Below, piece after piece: positions 29,606 to 39,379 of a DNA stretch of 64,000 bases (its first letter is position 1; each line of letters begins with the position of its first letter). Below the pieces are notes generated by a model. It was not told the DNA's origin. It saw nothing but the letters and a program-made list of their open reading frames with translations, and searched no databases. The position numbers and the translations under genes were made by a program. The DNA is from Cellulomonas sp. PhB150 (lineage in GTDB: Bacteria; Actinomycetota; Actinomycetes; Actinomycetales; Cellulomonadaceae), in assembly GCF_003755175.1 (NCBI RefSeq), contig NZ_RKHX01000003.1, positions 62,001-126,000 on the forward strand, in the 5' to 3' direction.

Positions 29606-31024
29606 ATGGGGGACATGCGGACGGTCGAGCTGGACGACGGCACGCCGGGGGCCGACCCGCCCCGGCGCCACCGGCGGCGGTGGCCGTGGGTCGCCGGCGC
29701 CGTGGTCGCCGTCGCCGCCGTGCTCGTGACGTGGCAGCTCGTGGTGAACCATCGCGAGCAGTCCGCGCAGGACCGCGTGGCGCAGGCGTCCGACGTGCTC
29801 CTGCCCGTGCCCGAGCAGCTCCACGTCCTCTGGACGGCGCCGACCCGGGCGAACGCCTACGTCGGCGGCTCCGCCGTCGGCCCGCACCTGCTCGCGGGCA
29901 GCACGGCCGACGACGGCTCGACCTACGAGATCCACGAGGTCGACCGGCACACGGGCGAACCCGGGTGGAGCGTGACCGGGACGAGGCCCGCGGGCTCCAC
30001 CACCGGCGTCGAGTGCCGCGGCGTCTCCGTCACCGGTGGCCCTCCGACGTTCGCTGCGTGCGCGATCGGCGCGGAACAAGCCACCGGCCTGCTCCCGACC
30101 GAGTCCACGGACGTGCGGATCGTCGTGCTCGTCGCGGCGACGGGTGAGGTCGTCTCGACCACCGACACCACCCTGGCCGCGTGGGCCGTCGCGGGCGACA
30201 AGATCGTCACGGCCACCTCCGAGCGGGACGGCGACGACGTCACGTGGTCGCTGCGGACGATCGACGCCACGAGCGGCGCACCGACGTGGTCGCTCGTGCT
30301 GCCCACGGTGCCGGTCGAGCCCCCGGACACCGACGCGAACGGGTTCCTCACCGGCGGGTTCTTCTTCTCGTCGCTCGAAGGGACGCTCGGCCGGGTCGTC
30401 CTGATGGACCAGGGTCACGTCTGGGTGGTCGACGAGGGGGCGCTGACGACGACCGTCCGCGTGAAGGCCAGCTGGACCGCGACGCTCGACCGGTCCGGCG
30501 TGGCGCAGCTCGCGCTCGGCGAGGCGACGTCGGCGACCGCCTCGCAGCTCGTCCTCACCGACGGCAGCATCGTCGACGTGGCCGCCCAGCAGGTCGACCT
30601 CCCCGTCGACGACGGCACCGCCTCGAACCTCGTGCTCGTCCGCGCCTGGAAGGGCCCGACGCTCCAGGCCCGGGACCCGCGCACCGGCGTGGTCCGGTGG
30701 GAGGTGCCGCAGGCCGGCGCACAGGCGCTCGTGCTGGCCGGGCGGGTCGTCGTGCGCAGCGGCGACGACCTCGTCGCCGTCGACGCGGGCGACGGCCACG
30801 TCGTGTGGCGCACCCGCTCGGTCATGGACCCGGCCGTCGCGCTCAGCACCGACGGGGCCAACGTCTACGTCCCGGTGCCCGGGCGGCTGCGCGCGTACGC
30901 GGTGTCCGACGGGCACCGCCTCCCGGACCGGGTCCTGCCCGACGAGTACGGCGGCGACTCGCCCAGCGCGTCCTACGGCGTGCTCAGCGTGTACGTCGGC
31001 GACCCCGCTCCGATCCTGGGCTGA
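29606..31024 (+). CDS. Propeller array member 4: membrane-anchored PQQ-like beta-propeller protein
   Basis: 472 residues: tag RTVELDDGT at 5-13 (the divergent tag of the five), span at about 27-47, then blades (VDRHTGEPGWSV, RDPRTGVVRWEV, VDAGDGHVVWRT). Exactly two cysteines, C137 and C152; DQGHVWVVDE and VDDGTASNLVL. It begins 23 bp after member 3. Belongs with members 3 and 5 but is the most diverged of that subgroup. Confidence 0.84.
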   Translation: MGDMRTVELDDGTPGADPPRRHRRRWPWVAGAVVAVAAVLVTWQLVVNHREQSAQDRVAQASDVLLPVPEQLHVLWTAPTRANAYVGGSAVGPHLLAGSTADDGSTYEIHEVDRHTGEPGWSVTGTRPAGSTTGVECRGVSVTGGPPTFAACAIGAEQATGLLPTESTDVRIVVLVAATGEVVSTTDTTLAAWAVAGDKIVTATSERDGDDVTWSLRTIDATSGAPTWSLVLPTVPVEPPDTDANGFLTGGFFFSSLEGTLGRVVLMDQGHVWVVDEGALTTTVRVKASWTATLDRSGVAQLALGEATSATASQLVLTDGSIVDVAAQQVDLPVDDGTASNLVLVRAWKGPTLQARDPRTGVVRWEVPQAGAQALVLAGRVVVRSGDDLVAVDAGDGHVVWRTRSVMDPAVALSTDGANVYVPVPGRLRAYAVSDGHRLPDRVLPDEYGGDSPSASYGVLSVYVGDPAPILG

Positions 31025-31041
31025 GGCTAGGGTCGGGCGCC

Positions 31042-32478
31042 ATGGCGGGGCTGCAGCAGGTCGAGCTGGTCGAGGACGGGCCGCTCGACGTCGCGCCCGC
31101 CGGGCCACGCCCCTCGCGCCGGCGCTGGGCATGGGCGACGGGCGGTCTCGTGGCCGTCGTCGGTCTTCTGGTCGGGGGCCAGGTCGCGCTCGACGCCCGG
31201 CACGTCCGGCACGAGACCCGGTTCGACGACGTCCCGGGCGTGCTGCTCCCCCTGCCTCAGCGCCCCTCGGCGCTGTGGACCACGAAGGCCGACGGGACCG
31301 AGCTGGACGGTGCGACGCAGGTCGGCCGGCACCTGGTGGCCGTGACGACGTCCGACGAGGTCTTCACGGTCCGGGAGATCGACCGGGCGTCGGGGGCGGC
31401 CGTGTGGACGACGGCCGTTCCGGTGGACGACGACGCGCGCACCGACGGGGGCACGCAGTCCTTCTGCGTCCCCGCGGGAGCGGACGACCTGGCGGTGTGC
31501 GCCGTCGGCCCCATCGGACCGAACTGGATCCCGGCCGAGAACATGAGCACCCAGCTCGTCGTGGTCGACGCCGGCACGGGCGAGCTGGTCGCGACCTGGG
31601 TGACGCCGCTGCGCACGTGGACGGCCGGCGACGGGGAGGTCCAGACCGCGTCGTCGCGCACCGCGGGCGACGTCGTCACCTGGACGCTGACGACGTTCGA
31701 CACCGCGGGTCAGCGCAGGGCCCGGCAGGAGCTGGGCAGCGTCGCGGCGCCACCCGGAACCGACGACGCCCCGGGCTACGACATCGGCGTCCAGGCGGTC
31801 GACGGCTACACCGCGTTCACCGACCAGGGTGCGGTCTGGCGCCTGCGCGACGGCGCCGTCATCGACGAGCTCGAGATCCCGTCCGAGACGTCGATCGAGC
31901 TCGGGCCGCGCGGCCTGATCCGCAGCACCCCCTGGAACCTGGGCCCCGACACCGCCGACACGACGCTGTTCTTCGCCGACGGGACGACCCGCGCCGTCGA
32001 GGGTGGGCCGGTCTACGCGATGGTCGACGACGGCTCGGCGGACGACGTCGTCCTCACGATGGAGCGCCCCGGCTCGCTCGTCGCGCGCGACGCCTCGTCG
32101 GGCCGGCCCCTGTGGTCGCAGCCCGGCACGCCGCTGGGTGGCGACCTGGTCCTCGACGGCGTCGTGTACCTCACCGCCTCGGACGGCTTCGGCGTCACGC
32201 CCGCGTCCACCACCTCGGTCGTCGCGCTCGACGCGCGCACCGGCGAGATCCGCTGGGCCCGGCCGACGAACGTCGGCGGCTGGCCCATGACCGACGGGCG
32301 CGCGGTCTACGTCGACGCCACCACCAGCCTGCGCGCTTTCGCCCTCGACGACGGCACCACCCTCCCCGACCGCGACCTGACCGGTCTGACCCAGGACGCG
32401 TCGATCAGCACCGGTCTCGGGATGCTCTCGGTGTACTCGGGGACCGACGACGACCGGAGCGCCGCCGTCATCGGTTGA
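31042..32478 (+). CDS. Propeller array member 5: membrane-anchored PQQ-like beta-propeller protein
   Basis: 478 residues: tag QQVELVEDG at 5-13, span at about 30-49, RFDDVPGVL, blades (IDRASGAAVWTT, RDASSGRPLWSQ, LDARTGEIRWAR). Exactly two cysteines, C142 and C153; DQGAVWRLRD and VDDGSADDVVLT. It starts 17 bp after member 4 and ends the array; the following 185 bp carry the msiK promoter. Confidence 0.85.
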   Translation: MAGLQQVELVEDGPLDVAPAGPRPSRRRWAWATGGLVAVVGLLVGGQVALDARHVRHETRFDDVPGVLLPLPQRPSALWTTKADGTELDGATQVGRHLVAVTTSDEVFTVREIDRASGAAVWTTAVPVDDDARTDGGTQSFCVPAGADDLAVCAVGPIGPNWIPAENMSTQLVVVDAGTGELVATWVTPLRTWTAGDGEVQTASSRTAGDVVTWTLTTFDTAGQRRARQELGSVAAPPGTDDAPGYDIGVQAVDGYTAFTDQGAVWRLRDGAVIDELEIPSETSIELGPRGLIRSTPWNLGPDTADTTLFFADGTTRAVEGGPVYAMVDDGSADDVVLTMERPGSLVARDASSGRPLWSQPGTPLGGDLVLDGVVYLTASDGFGVTPASTTSVVALDARTGEIRWARPTNVGGWPMTDGRAVYVDATTSLRAFALDDGTTLPDRDLTGLTQDASISTGLGMLSVYSGTDDDRSAAVIG

Positions 32479-32663
32479 ATCGAAGCGGCCTGACCAGCAT
32501 CGATACCCCACCGTGACCACGACCGCGTGCGGGGTGTGGCATCATGGCACCAGACCGAGGGGGGCCTTCGTGGCCCGCCTCGATCTGTGTCAGTGAAGAC
32601 ACTCGACACCTTTCACAACGGATCGTCCGGCACGTACCTGCCGGTGAAGGGACTGGTTCCACC

Positions 32664-33785
<1,122 letters not shown>

Positions 33786-33801
33786 TCCACCGCACCACGC
33801 A

Positions 33802-33839
33802 CACGACGGCGGGCTCGGGTTTCCGGGCCCGCCGTCGTG
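33802..33839 (+). terminator. Terminator after msiK
   Basis: A 13-bp perfect stem (33802-33814 with 33827-33839), extended inside by further G-C pairs around a short T-containing loop, beginning 17 bp after the msiK stop. Confidence 0.75.
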
Positions 33840-33891
33840 CTGTCCCCAGCGATGCCGTGCCCGCGTCAGACGGGCCTGCGAGGATGACCCC

Positions 33892-35178
33892 ATGAGCCCC
33901 ACACCCCAGCGATTGCAGATCACGGCAGCGCGGCCGGATCCTGCACTGCTGGACCTGCCCTGGCACATCCCGCTCGAGGACTGGCCGGCCGAGACGCTCG
34001 CCGCCCTCCCCCGCGGCATCAGCCGGCACATCGTGCGGTTCGCGCGCCTGTCGGGACGGGTCGTCGCGATCAAGGAGATCGGCGAGACCGTCGCGCACCG
34101 CGAGTACGAGCTGCTGCGCCAGCTCGAACGCATCGACGTGCCGTCCGTCGAGCCCGTCGGGGTCATCACCGGCCGACGCAGCCCCGAGGGCGAGCCGCTC
34201 GAGGCTGTGCTCATCACCAAGCACCTGCAGTTCTCGCTGCCGTACCGCGCGCTGTTCAGCCAGTCGCTGCGCCCGGACACCGCCACGCGCCTCATCGACG
34301 CACTCGCCGTGCTTCTCGTGCGCCTGCACCTGGCGGGCTTCTACTGGGGCGACGTGTCGCTGTCGAACACGTTGTTCCGCCGTGACGCCGAGACGTTCGA
34401 GGCCTACCTCGTGGACGCCGAGACGGGTGACCTGCACGACGAGCTGTCCGAGGGCCAGCGCGCGTACGACCTCGAGGTCGCGCGCGTGAACATCATCGGC
34501 GAGCTCATGGACCTGCAGGCCGGCGAGTTCCTCGAGGCCGACGTCGACGCCGTCGCGATCGGCAACGCGCTCGCCGAGCGGTACACCGACCTGTGGCGCG
34601 CCCTCACCGAGGTCGAGTCGTTCGGGTACGGCGACCGCTGGCGGGTGCAGGCCCGCATCGACCGCCTCAACGACCTCGGCTTCGACGTGGGTGAGCTCGA
34701 CATCACCACGGACGTCGACGGCACCACGGTGCGCATCCAGCCCAAGGTCGTCGACGCCGGGCACCACTCGCGCCGGCTCATGCGTCTGACCGGCCTCGAC
34801 GTGGGCGAGAACCAGGCCCGCCGCCTGCTCAACGACCTCGACGAGTACCGGGCCGCGACCGACCGGCAGGCCGAGGACGAGTCCTTCGTCGCGCACGACT
34901 GGCTCACCGGCGTCTTCGAGCCCGCCGTCCGCCGCGTCCCGCGCGAGCTGCGCGGCAAGCTCGAGCCCGCGCAGATCTTCCACGAGCTGCTCGACCACCG
35001 CTGGTACCTCTCGGAGCAGCAGAACCGCGACGTCCCGATGAAGGAGGCCGCGAAGAGCTACGTGAAGAACATCCTGCCCAACCGGCCCGACGAGCAGTCG
35101 ATCCTGGGTGTCCAGGCCGGCGACCTGCGCGAGGGCTCTCAGCAGCCGCCCGTCGACGAGGACGAGATCATCGGCTGA
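33892..35178 (+). CDS. DUF4032 protein with kinase-like (lipopolysaccharide kinase-type) fold
   Basis: A 428-residue cytoplasmic protein. The N-terminal half is kinase-like: VVAIKEIGE (candidate Lys), HREYELLRQLE, FYWGDVSLSNTLFRR (catalytic-loop analogue with Asp and Asn) and AYLVDAETGD (metal Asp analogue). DUF4032 follows to the end. Activity is unproven for the family. The last codons and stop form a hairpin with the convergent membrane-protein gene. It is adjacent to msiK on the same strand, but a terminator separates them. Confidence 0.85.
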   Translation: MSPTPQRLQITAARPDPALLDLPWHIPLEDWPAETLAALPRGISRHIVRFARLSGRVVAIKEIGETVAHREYELLRQLERIDVPSVEPVGVITGRRSPEGEPLEAVLITKHLQFSLPYRALFSQSLRPDTATRLIDALAVLLVRLHLAGFYWGDVSLSNTLFRRDAETFEAYLVDAETGDLHDELSEGQRAYDLEVARVNIIGELMDLQAGEFLEADVDAVAIGNALAERYTDLWRALTEVESFGYGDRWRVQARIDRLNDLGFDVGELDITTDVDGTTVRIQPKVVDAGHHSRRLMRLTGLDVGENQARRLLNDLDEYRAATDRQAEDESFVAHDWLTGVFEPAVRRVPRELRGKLEPAQIFHELLDHRWYLSEQQNRDVPMKEAAKSYVKNILPNRPDEQSILGVQAGDLREGSQQPPVDEDEIIG

Positions 35179-35194
35179 TGCCGGTCAGCCGATG
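35169..35194. terminator. Bidirectional hairpin containing both convergent stop codons
   Basis: CATCGGCTGA, loop TGCCGG, TCAGCCGATG: a perfect 10-bp stem. The left arm holds the DUF4032 stop (35176-35178) and the right arm the membrane-protein stop (35185-35187). One structure could end both transcripts. Confidence 0.65.
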
Positions 35195-35661
35195 GCGAGC
35201 TCGTCCGTGCGCTCGACGTCCGGCACGGCTCGCGCCTGCCCACCGCACCGCCGCACGATCCAGGCGATGATCTGGGCATCGTGCCGGGCGATCGGCTTGC
35301 TCCGGTAGTCGTCCAGGTGCTCGTCGATCGCACTGCGCGCCGCGTCGCCCGTGAGGCCGAGCTCGCCCAGCACGTACTCCCGCCGATGGGCGCGGACGTG
35401 CCGGAGTCGGCTGGCCTCGACGCGGTAGAACACCTCGGGCCGCGGCGTCCACCAACGAAGCCGCGCCCAGGCGATCGCGATCAGTCCCACGAGCCCGCCC
35501 AGCAGCGACATCGCTCCGAGCCAGCCCATGACGGACAGCGGAACCGACAACCACCACGGTCGATCGGCCCCGCCGACGGCCCACGCTCCAGCGCACACGA
35601 GCAGGCCGACGGCAAGCGCCGCAGCCGCCTGCCGAGCCGTGAGCGAGTCCCGCGTGCTCAC
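35185..35661 (-). CDS. Small two-span membrane protein of unknown function (158 aa)
   Basis: A 158-residue protein: two hydrophobic segments (about 11-31 and 40-65; VPLSVMGWLGAMSLLGGLVGLIAIAW), then a basic soluble C-terminal part (FYRVEASRLRHVRAHRREYVLGELGLTGDAARSAIDEHL). No domain recognised. Its GTG (35661) lies 2 bp after the rlmB stop, so it is coupled to rlmB. It is convergent with the DUF4032 gene through a shared hairpin. Confidence 0.65.
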   Translation of the reverse strand: MSTRDSLTARQAAAALAVGLLVCAGAWAVGGADRPWWLSVPLSVMGWLGAMSLLGGLVGLIAIAWARLRWWTPRPEVFYRVEASRLRHVRAHRREYVLGELGLTGDAARSAIDEHLDDYRSKPIARHDAQIIAWIVRRCGGQARAVPDVERTDELAIG

Positions 35662-35663
35662 CG

Positions 35664-36650
35664 TCAGGCGCGCTGCCGGCTGACCTCGTACAGCGCGATG
35701 CCCGCGGCCACGCCGGCGTTGAGCGACTCGACCGCCGAGGCGATCGGGATCGAGGCGATCGCGTCGCACTGCTCGCGGACCAGGCGCGACAGCCCCTTGC
35801 CCTCGGAGCCGACGACCAGCACGAGCGGGTCGGTCGCGTACGGCAGGTCGGCGATCGCGACGTCGCCGCCGCCGTCGAGCCCGACCACGAACGCGCCGGC
35901 CTGCTTGTAGGCCTGCAGCGTGCGGGTCAGGTTGGTCACGCGCGCCACCGGCACCCGCGCCGCGGCACCGGCCGAGACCTTCCACGCGGAGGCGGTGACG
36001 CCCGCGGCCCGGCGCTCGGGGACGAGCACGCCGTGGGCACCGAACGCGCCCGCGGAGCGCAGCACGGCGCCGAGGTTGCGGGGGTCGGTCACGCCGTCGA
36101 GCGCGACGATGAGCGGCGCCTGGCCGAGGCTCTCGGCGATGTCGAGGAGGTCCTCGTCGTCCGCGTAGGCGTACGGCGGCACCTGGATGGCCACGCCCTG
36201 GTGGACGGAGCCGTCGGTGAGGCGGTCGAGCTCGGCGCGGCTCACCTCGAGCAGGGGGTAGCCCTCGTTGCCCGCGGCGGAGATGATCTCGCGCGTGCGG
36301 TCGTCGGCCTCGAGCTTGGAGGCCAGGTACACCGTCGAGACGGGGATGCCCGCGCGCAGCGCCTCGACCACGGAGTTGCGCCCGGAGACGATCTCGTGGG
36401 TCGACGACCCGCGCCCGCCGCGGCTGCCCGAGGCGCTGCGCGACGATCCCGACGAGGGACGGCCGGAGGTGGCGCTCTTCTCGGCCGAGACCGGCTTCTT
36501 GTACGCCTTGTGGTACGTGCGCTCCTCGGCCTTGGGCGTCGGGCCCTTGCCCTCGAGCGACTTGCGGCCGTGACCGCCCGTGCCGACCTTGGCGCCCTTC
36601 TTGGTGCCCGCCTTGCGGGTGGCGCCTCGGCGCTGGGAGTTGCCGGCCAT
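35664..36650 (-). CDS. rlmB: 23S rRNA (guanosine-2'-O-)-methyltransferase RlmB (TrmH family)
   Basis: A 328-residue SPOUT methyltransferase. A very basic, disordered N-terminal extension (about 1-85, Lys/Arg/Gly/Ser) precedes the substrate-binding domain (EIVSGRNSVVEAL) and the catalytic domain with motif 1 LDGVTDPRNLGAVLRSA, motif 2 LVVGSEGKGLSRLV and motif 3 IPIASAVESLNAGVAAGIALYE. It methylates G2251 in the peptidyl-transferase loop. Start ATG 36650. Downstream of cysS by 61 bp, the usual actinobacterial pairing. Confidence 0.94.
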   Translation of the reverse strand: MAGNSQRRGATRKAGTKKGAKVGTGGHGRKSLEGKGPTPKAEERTYHKAYKKPVSAEKSATSGRPSSGSSRSASGSRGGRGSSTHEIVSGRNSVVEALRAGIPVSTVYLASKLEADDRTREIISAAGNEGYPLLEVSRAELDRLTDGSVHQGVAIQVPPYAYADDEDLLDIAESLGQAPLIVALDGVTDPRNLGAVLRSAGAFGAHGVLVPERRAAGVTASAWKVSAGAAARVPVARVTNLTRTLQAYKQAGAFVVGLDGGGDVAIADLPYATDPLVLVVGSEGKGLSRLVREQCDAIASIPIASAVESLNAGVAAGIALYEVSRQRA

Positions 36651-36711
36651 GAGATGACTTCCTTCGTTTCTACGTATGAGGTGGTGCGACGCCCCGCGTG
36701 GGGGCCAGAGA

Positions 36712-38136
36712 TCAGGGTGCGGCGAGCGACCAGCGTGCGCCGGTCGGCGAGTCCTCGACCACGATGCCGGCCGCCGCGAGGCGGTCCCGGATCGCGTCCG
36801 AGGTGGCGAAGTCGCGTGCGGCGCGGGCCGCGGCCCGTGCCTCGAGCTCGGCGGCCACGACGGCCTCGAGGGCCGTGGCGTACCGCTCGTCGGCGCCCTT
36901 GGAACGCCACTGGACGCTGCCCGGGTCGAGACCGAGCACGTCGAGCATGGCACGCAGGACGACCATCGCCGAACGCGCGCCGTCCAGATCACGCGCCGCG
37001 AGCGCGGAGTTCCCGGCCCGCAGGTGCTCGAAGACCACCGCGAGGGCGGCCGGCACGTTGAGGTCGTCGTCCATCGCGGCGACGAACTCCGCAGGCAGCT
37101 CGACCTTCGCGACCTCGTCGTCGTCCGCGGCGCCGACCTTCTCCACGGCTCGCTCGACGAACCCTGCGAGGCGGTCCCACGTCGTCTCCGCCTCGGCGAG
37201 CGTCGCGTCGGTCCACTCGAGCATCGAGCGGTACTGCACGGCGGTCATCGCGTAGCGGAGCACGGCGGGGCGGACGTTGGCCAGGACGGTGGAGACGAGC
37301 AGCCCGTTGCCGAGCGACTTGCTCATCTTGGCGCCGCCCTGCGTGACCCAGCCGTTGTGCAGCCAGTGACCGGCGAAGCCGTAGCCGGCCGCCCGGGACT
37401 GCGCCTGCTCGTTCTCGTGGTGCGGGAAGCGCAGGTCCAGGCCGCCGCCGTGGATGTCGAACGACTCGCCGAGGTACCGCAGCGCCATCGCGGAGCACTC
37501 GAGGTGCCAGCCGGGCCGGCCGCGACCGAACGGGGTGTCCCAGGACGCGGTCTCGGGCTCGCCCGGCTTCGGCGCCTTCCACAGCGCGAAGTCGCGATCG
37601 TCGCGCTTGTCGTCGCCGGCCGGAGCGCTGTCCGGCGCGGGGACCATGTCCTCGACCCGCTGGTTGGTCAGGGCGCCGTACTCGGCGAACGAGGCGACGT
37701 CGAAGTACACGTCCCCCGAGTCGAGCGCGTAGGCGTGCCCGCGCTCGACGAGGCGCTCCATGAGCTCGACCATCCCGGGGATGTGCCCGGTGGCGCGCGG
37801 CTCGTACGACGGCGGCAGGACGCCGAGCGCGTCGTACGCGGCGGTGAACGCGCGCTCGTTGATCGCGGCCCACGCCCACCACTGCTCGCCGGCGTCGGCG
37901 GCCTTGGCCAGGATCTTGTCGTCGATGTCGGTGACGTTGCGGACCAGGGTCACGCGGTGGCCCGTGCGGCGCAGCCAGCGCACCAGCACGTCGAACGCGA
38001 CGCTCGAGCGCATGTGCCCGATGTGCGGGGGCGCCTGGACCGTGGCACCGCACAGGTAGATGCCGACCTCGCCCGCGACGAGCGGGACGAAGTCGGTCAC
38101 CTGGCGGGTGGCGGAGTCGAACAGGCGCAGGGTCAC
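36712..38136 (-). CDS. cysS: Cysteinyl-tRNA synthetase
   Basis: A 474-residue class I synthetase: zinc-ligand Cys in [18 protein letters not shown] with the HIGH motif, [18 protein letters not shown] zinc segment, and the KMSKS loop in [12 protein letters not shown]-terminal DALR-type domain present. It charges tRNA-Cys. Family members with an HIGH element and a glycine-rich zinc loop also include MshC, but the full C-terminal domain and rlmB neighbour support CysS. Confidence 0.95.
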   Translation of the reverse strand: MTLRLFDSATRQVTDFVPLVAGEVGIYLCGATVQAPPHIGHMRSSVAFDVLVRWLRRTGHRVTLVRNVTDIDDKILAKAADAGEQWWAWAAINERAFTAAYDALGVLPPSYEPRATGHIPGMVELMERLVERGHAYALDSGDVYFDVASFAEYGALTNQRVEDMVPAPDSAPAGDDKRDDRDFALWKAPKPGEPETASWDTPFGRGRPGWHLECSAMALRYLGESFDIHGGGLDLRFPHHENEQAQSRAAGYGFAGHWLHNGWVTQGGAKMSKSLGNGLLVSTVLANVRPAVLRYAMTAVQYRSMLEWTDATLAEAETTWDRLAGFVERAVEKVGAADDDEVAKVELPAEFVAAMDDDLNVPAALAVVFEHLRAGNSALAARDLDGARSAMVVLRAMLDVLGLDPGSVQWRSKGADERYATALEAVVAAELEARAAARAARDFATSDAIRDRLAAAGIVVEDSPTGARWSLAAP

Positions 38137-38200
38137 CGGGCAAGGTTACCGGCCGCGCTGGTCAGCGCCCGCGCACTCGCGCACGCGACCCGCGGCCGGA

Positions 38201-39379
38201 TCAGCCGAACGTGCCGCCCTCGCCCCGGTACGTCGGCACGCTCGCCTCGACGGCCTCGCCGCGCACCAGGTGCACGGTCGAGAAGCGCTCCATGACCTCG
38301 CCCGACTTGGCGTGCCGGAACCAGACCCTGTCCCCGACACGCACGTCGCCGCCGCGGGGCACCAGCAGCGGGGTCTGCACCTCGCCGGCGCCCTCCCGGT
38401 CCGTGAGCGTCAGCCCGGCCGGCCACACGGGTCGCGGCTGGCGGGACTTGGTGGCGGGACCCGACGCGATGTAGCCGCCGCCGAACGCCGTGGCGTACCC
38501 GGGCGCCGGGATCCGCACCACGTCGAGGCCGAAGAACGCGGCCGGACGCGGCTCGAACGAGCGGTAGGAGTCGAACAGCGTGGGCACGAACAGGCCCGAG
38601 CCGGCGGTCACCTCCGTGACGGAGGCCGCCTGCGCGCTGCTCTGGATCGACCCCGAGCCGCCGGAGTTCACGAGCTCGAGCGGGTGGCCCACGGCTGCGG
38701 CCACCGCGTCGACGACCGCGGTCCGGCGGGTGGCCAGGTCGGCGATGGAGAGCCGCTTGACCAGGCGGACGGCGGGCGACGAGTCGGGCAGCCCGGCGAC
38801 CTGCGCCTCGTAGAACATGACGCCGCGGACGTCGATGCCGTCGCGTCGGACGATCGCCGCGGCGAGCTCGCCGGCCTGCTCGGCGGTGTGGATCGGCGAG
38901 CGGCGCACGCCCAGGTGGGTGCGGAACCTGCCGCGCCCGATCTGCAGCGAGGCGTCGATGTCGAGGCAGACGCGCAGCGTCGCGCCGTGCGCGGCGGCAG
39001 CCTTCGCGGCGAGGTCGACCTGCGCGAGGTCGTCGACCATGAGCGTGACGGCCGCCGCGGCGCGGGGGTCGCGCGCGAGGTCGTCGAGCGCGGCGGTGTC
39101 GACCGTCGGGTAGCCGAGCAGGACGTCGTCGACGCCCTGCGAGACGAGCCAGAGCGCCTCGCGCAGCGAGTAGCCCATGACGCCCGCGAAGCCCGGCCGG
39201 GCGAGCACGCGCGTGAGCACCTCGCGCACGCGCACCGACTTGCTCGCGACCCGGATGGGCATGCCGCCGGCGCGGCGCACGAGGTCGTCCGCGTTGGCTT
39301 CGAGCGCGTCGAGGTCGACGACCGCGAGCGGGGCCGGGAGGTGGCCGGTGGCGGCGTCGAGACGGGCTCCGAGGGTCAT
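38201..39379 (-). CDS. PLP-dependent amino acid deaminase/aldolase (alanine-racemase N-domain fold)
   Basis: A 392-residue fold-type III PLP protein. The PLP Lys is in PIRVASKSVRVREV near residue 48; the barrel continues with GYSLREALWLVSQG, LLGYPTVD and RVCLDIDASL. A C-terminal D-serine-dehydratase-like domain contains VRVGDRVWFRHAKSGEVMERF. Relatives are D-threonine aldolases and D-amino-acid deaminases; the exact substrate is unknown. Its ATG overlaps the MFS stop by 4 nt, and the three genes TetR-MFS-this form an operon. Catabolism of an imported D-amino acid or beta-hydroxy amino acid is a sensible guess. Confidence 0.8.
   Translation of the reverse strand: MTLGARLDAATGHLPAPLAVVDLDALEANADDLVRRAGGMPIRVASKSVRVREVLTRVLARPGFAGVMGYSLREALWLVSQGVDDVLLGYPTVDTAALDDLARDPRAAAAVTLMVDDLAQVDLAAKAAAAHGATLRVCLDIDASLQIGRGRFRTHLGVRRSPIHTAEQAGELAAAIVRRDGIDVRGVMFYEAQVAGLPDSSPAVRLVKRLSIADLATRRTAVVDAVAAAVGHPLELVNSGGSGSIQSSAQAASVTEVTAGSGLFVPTLFDSYRSFEPRPAAFFGLDVVRIPAPGYATAFGGGYIASGPATKSRQPRPVWPAGLTLTDREGAGEVQTPLLVPRGGDVRVGDRVWFRHAKSGEVMERFSTVHLVRGEAVEASVPTYRGEGGTFG

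Noticed and set aside
25334-32478. PQQ-dependent dehydrogenases
   Set aside because: Blade repeats resemble the PQQ fold, but there is no quinoprotein disulfide pair of adjacent cysteines, no catalytic Asp/Glu pattern and no pqq genes; structural propeller role is safer.
36712-38136. MshC (mycothiol ligase) instead of CysS
   Set aside because: The two are similar, but this protein has the full C-terminal domain and the rlmB neighbour typical of CysS; mshA elsewhere in the window does not change that.
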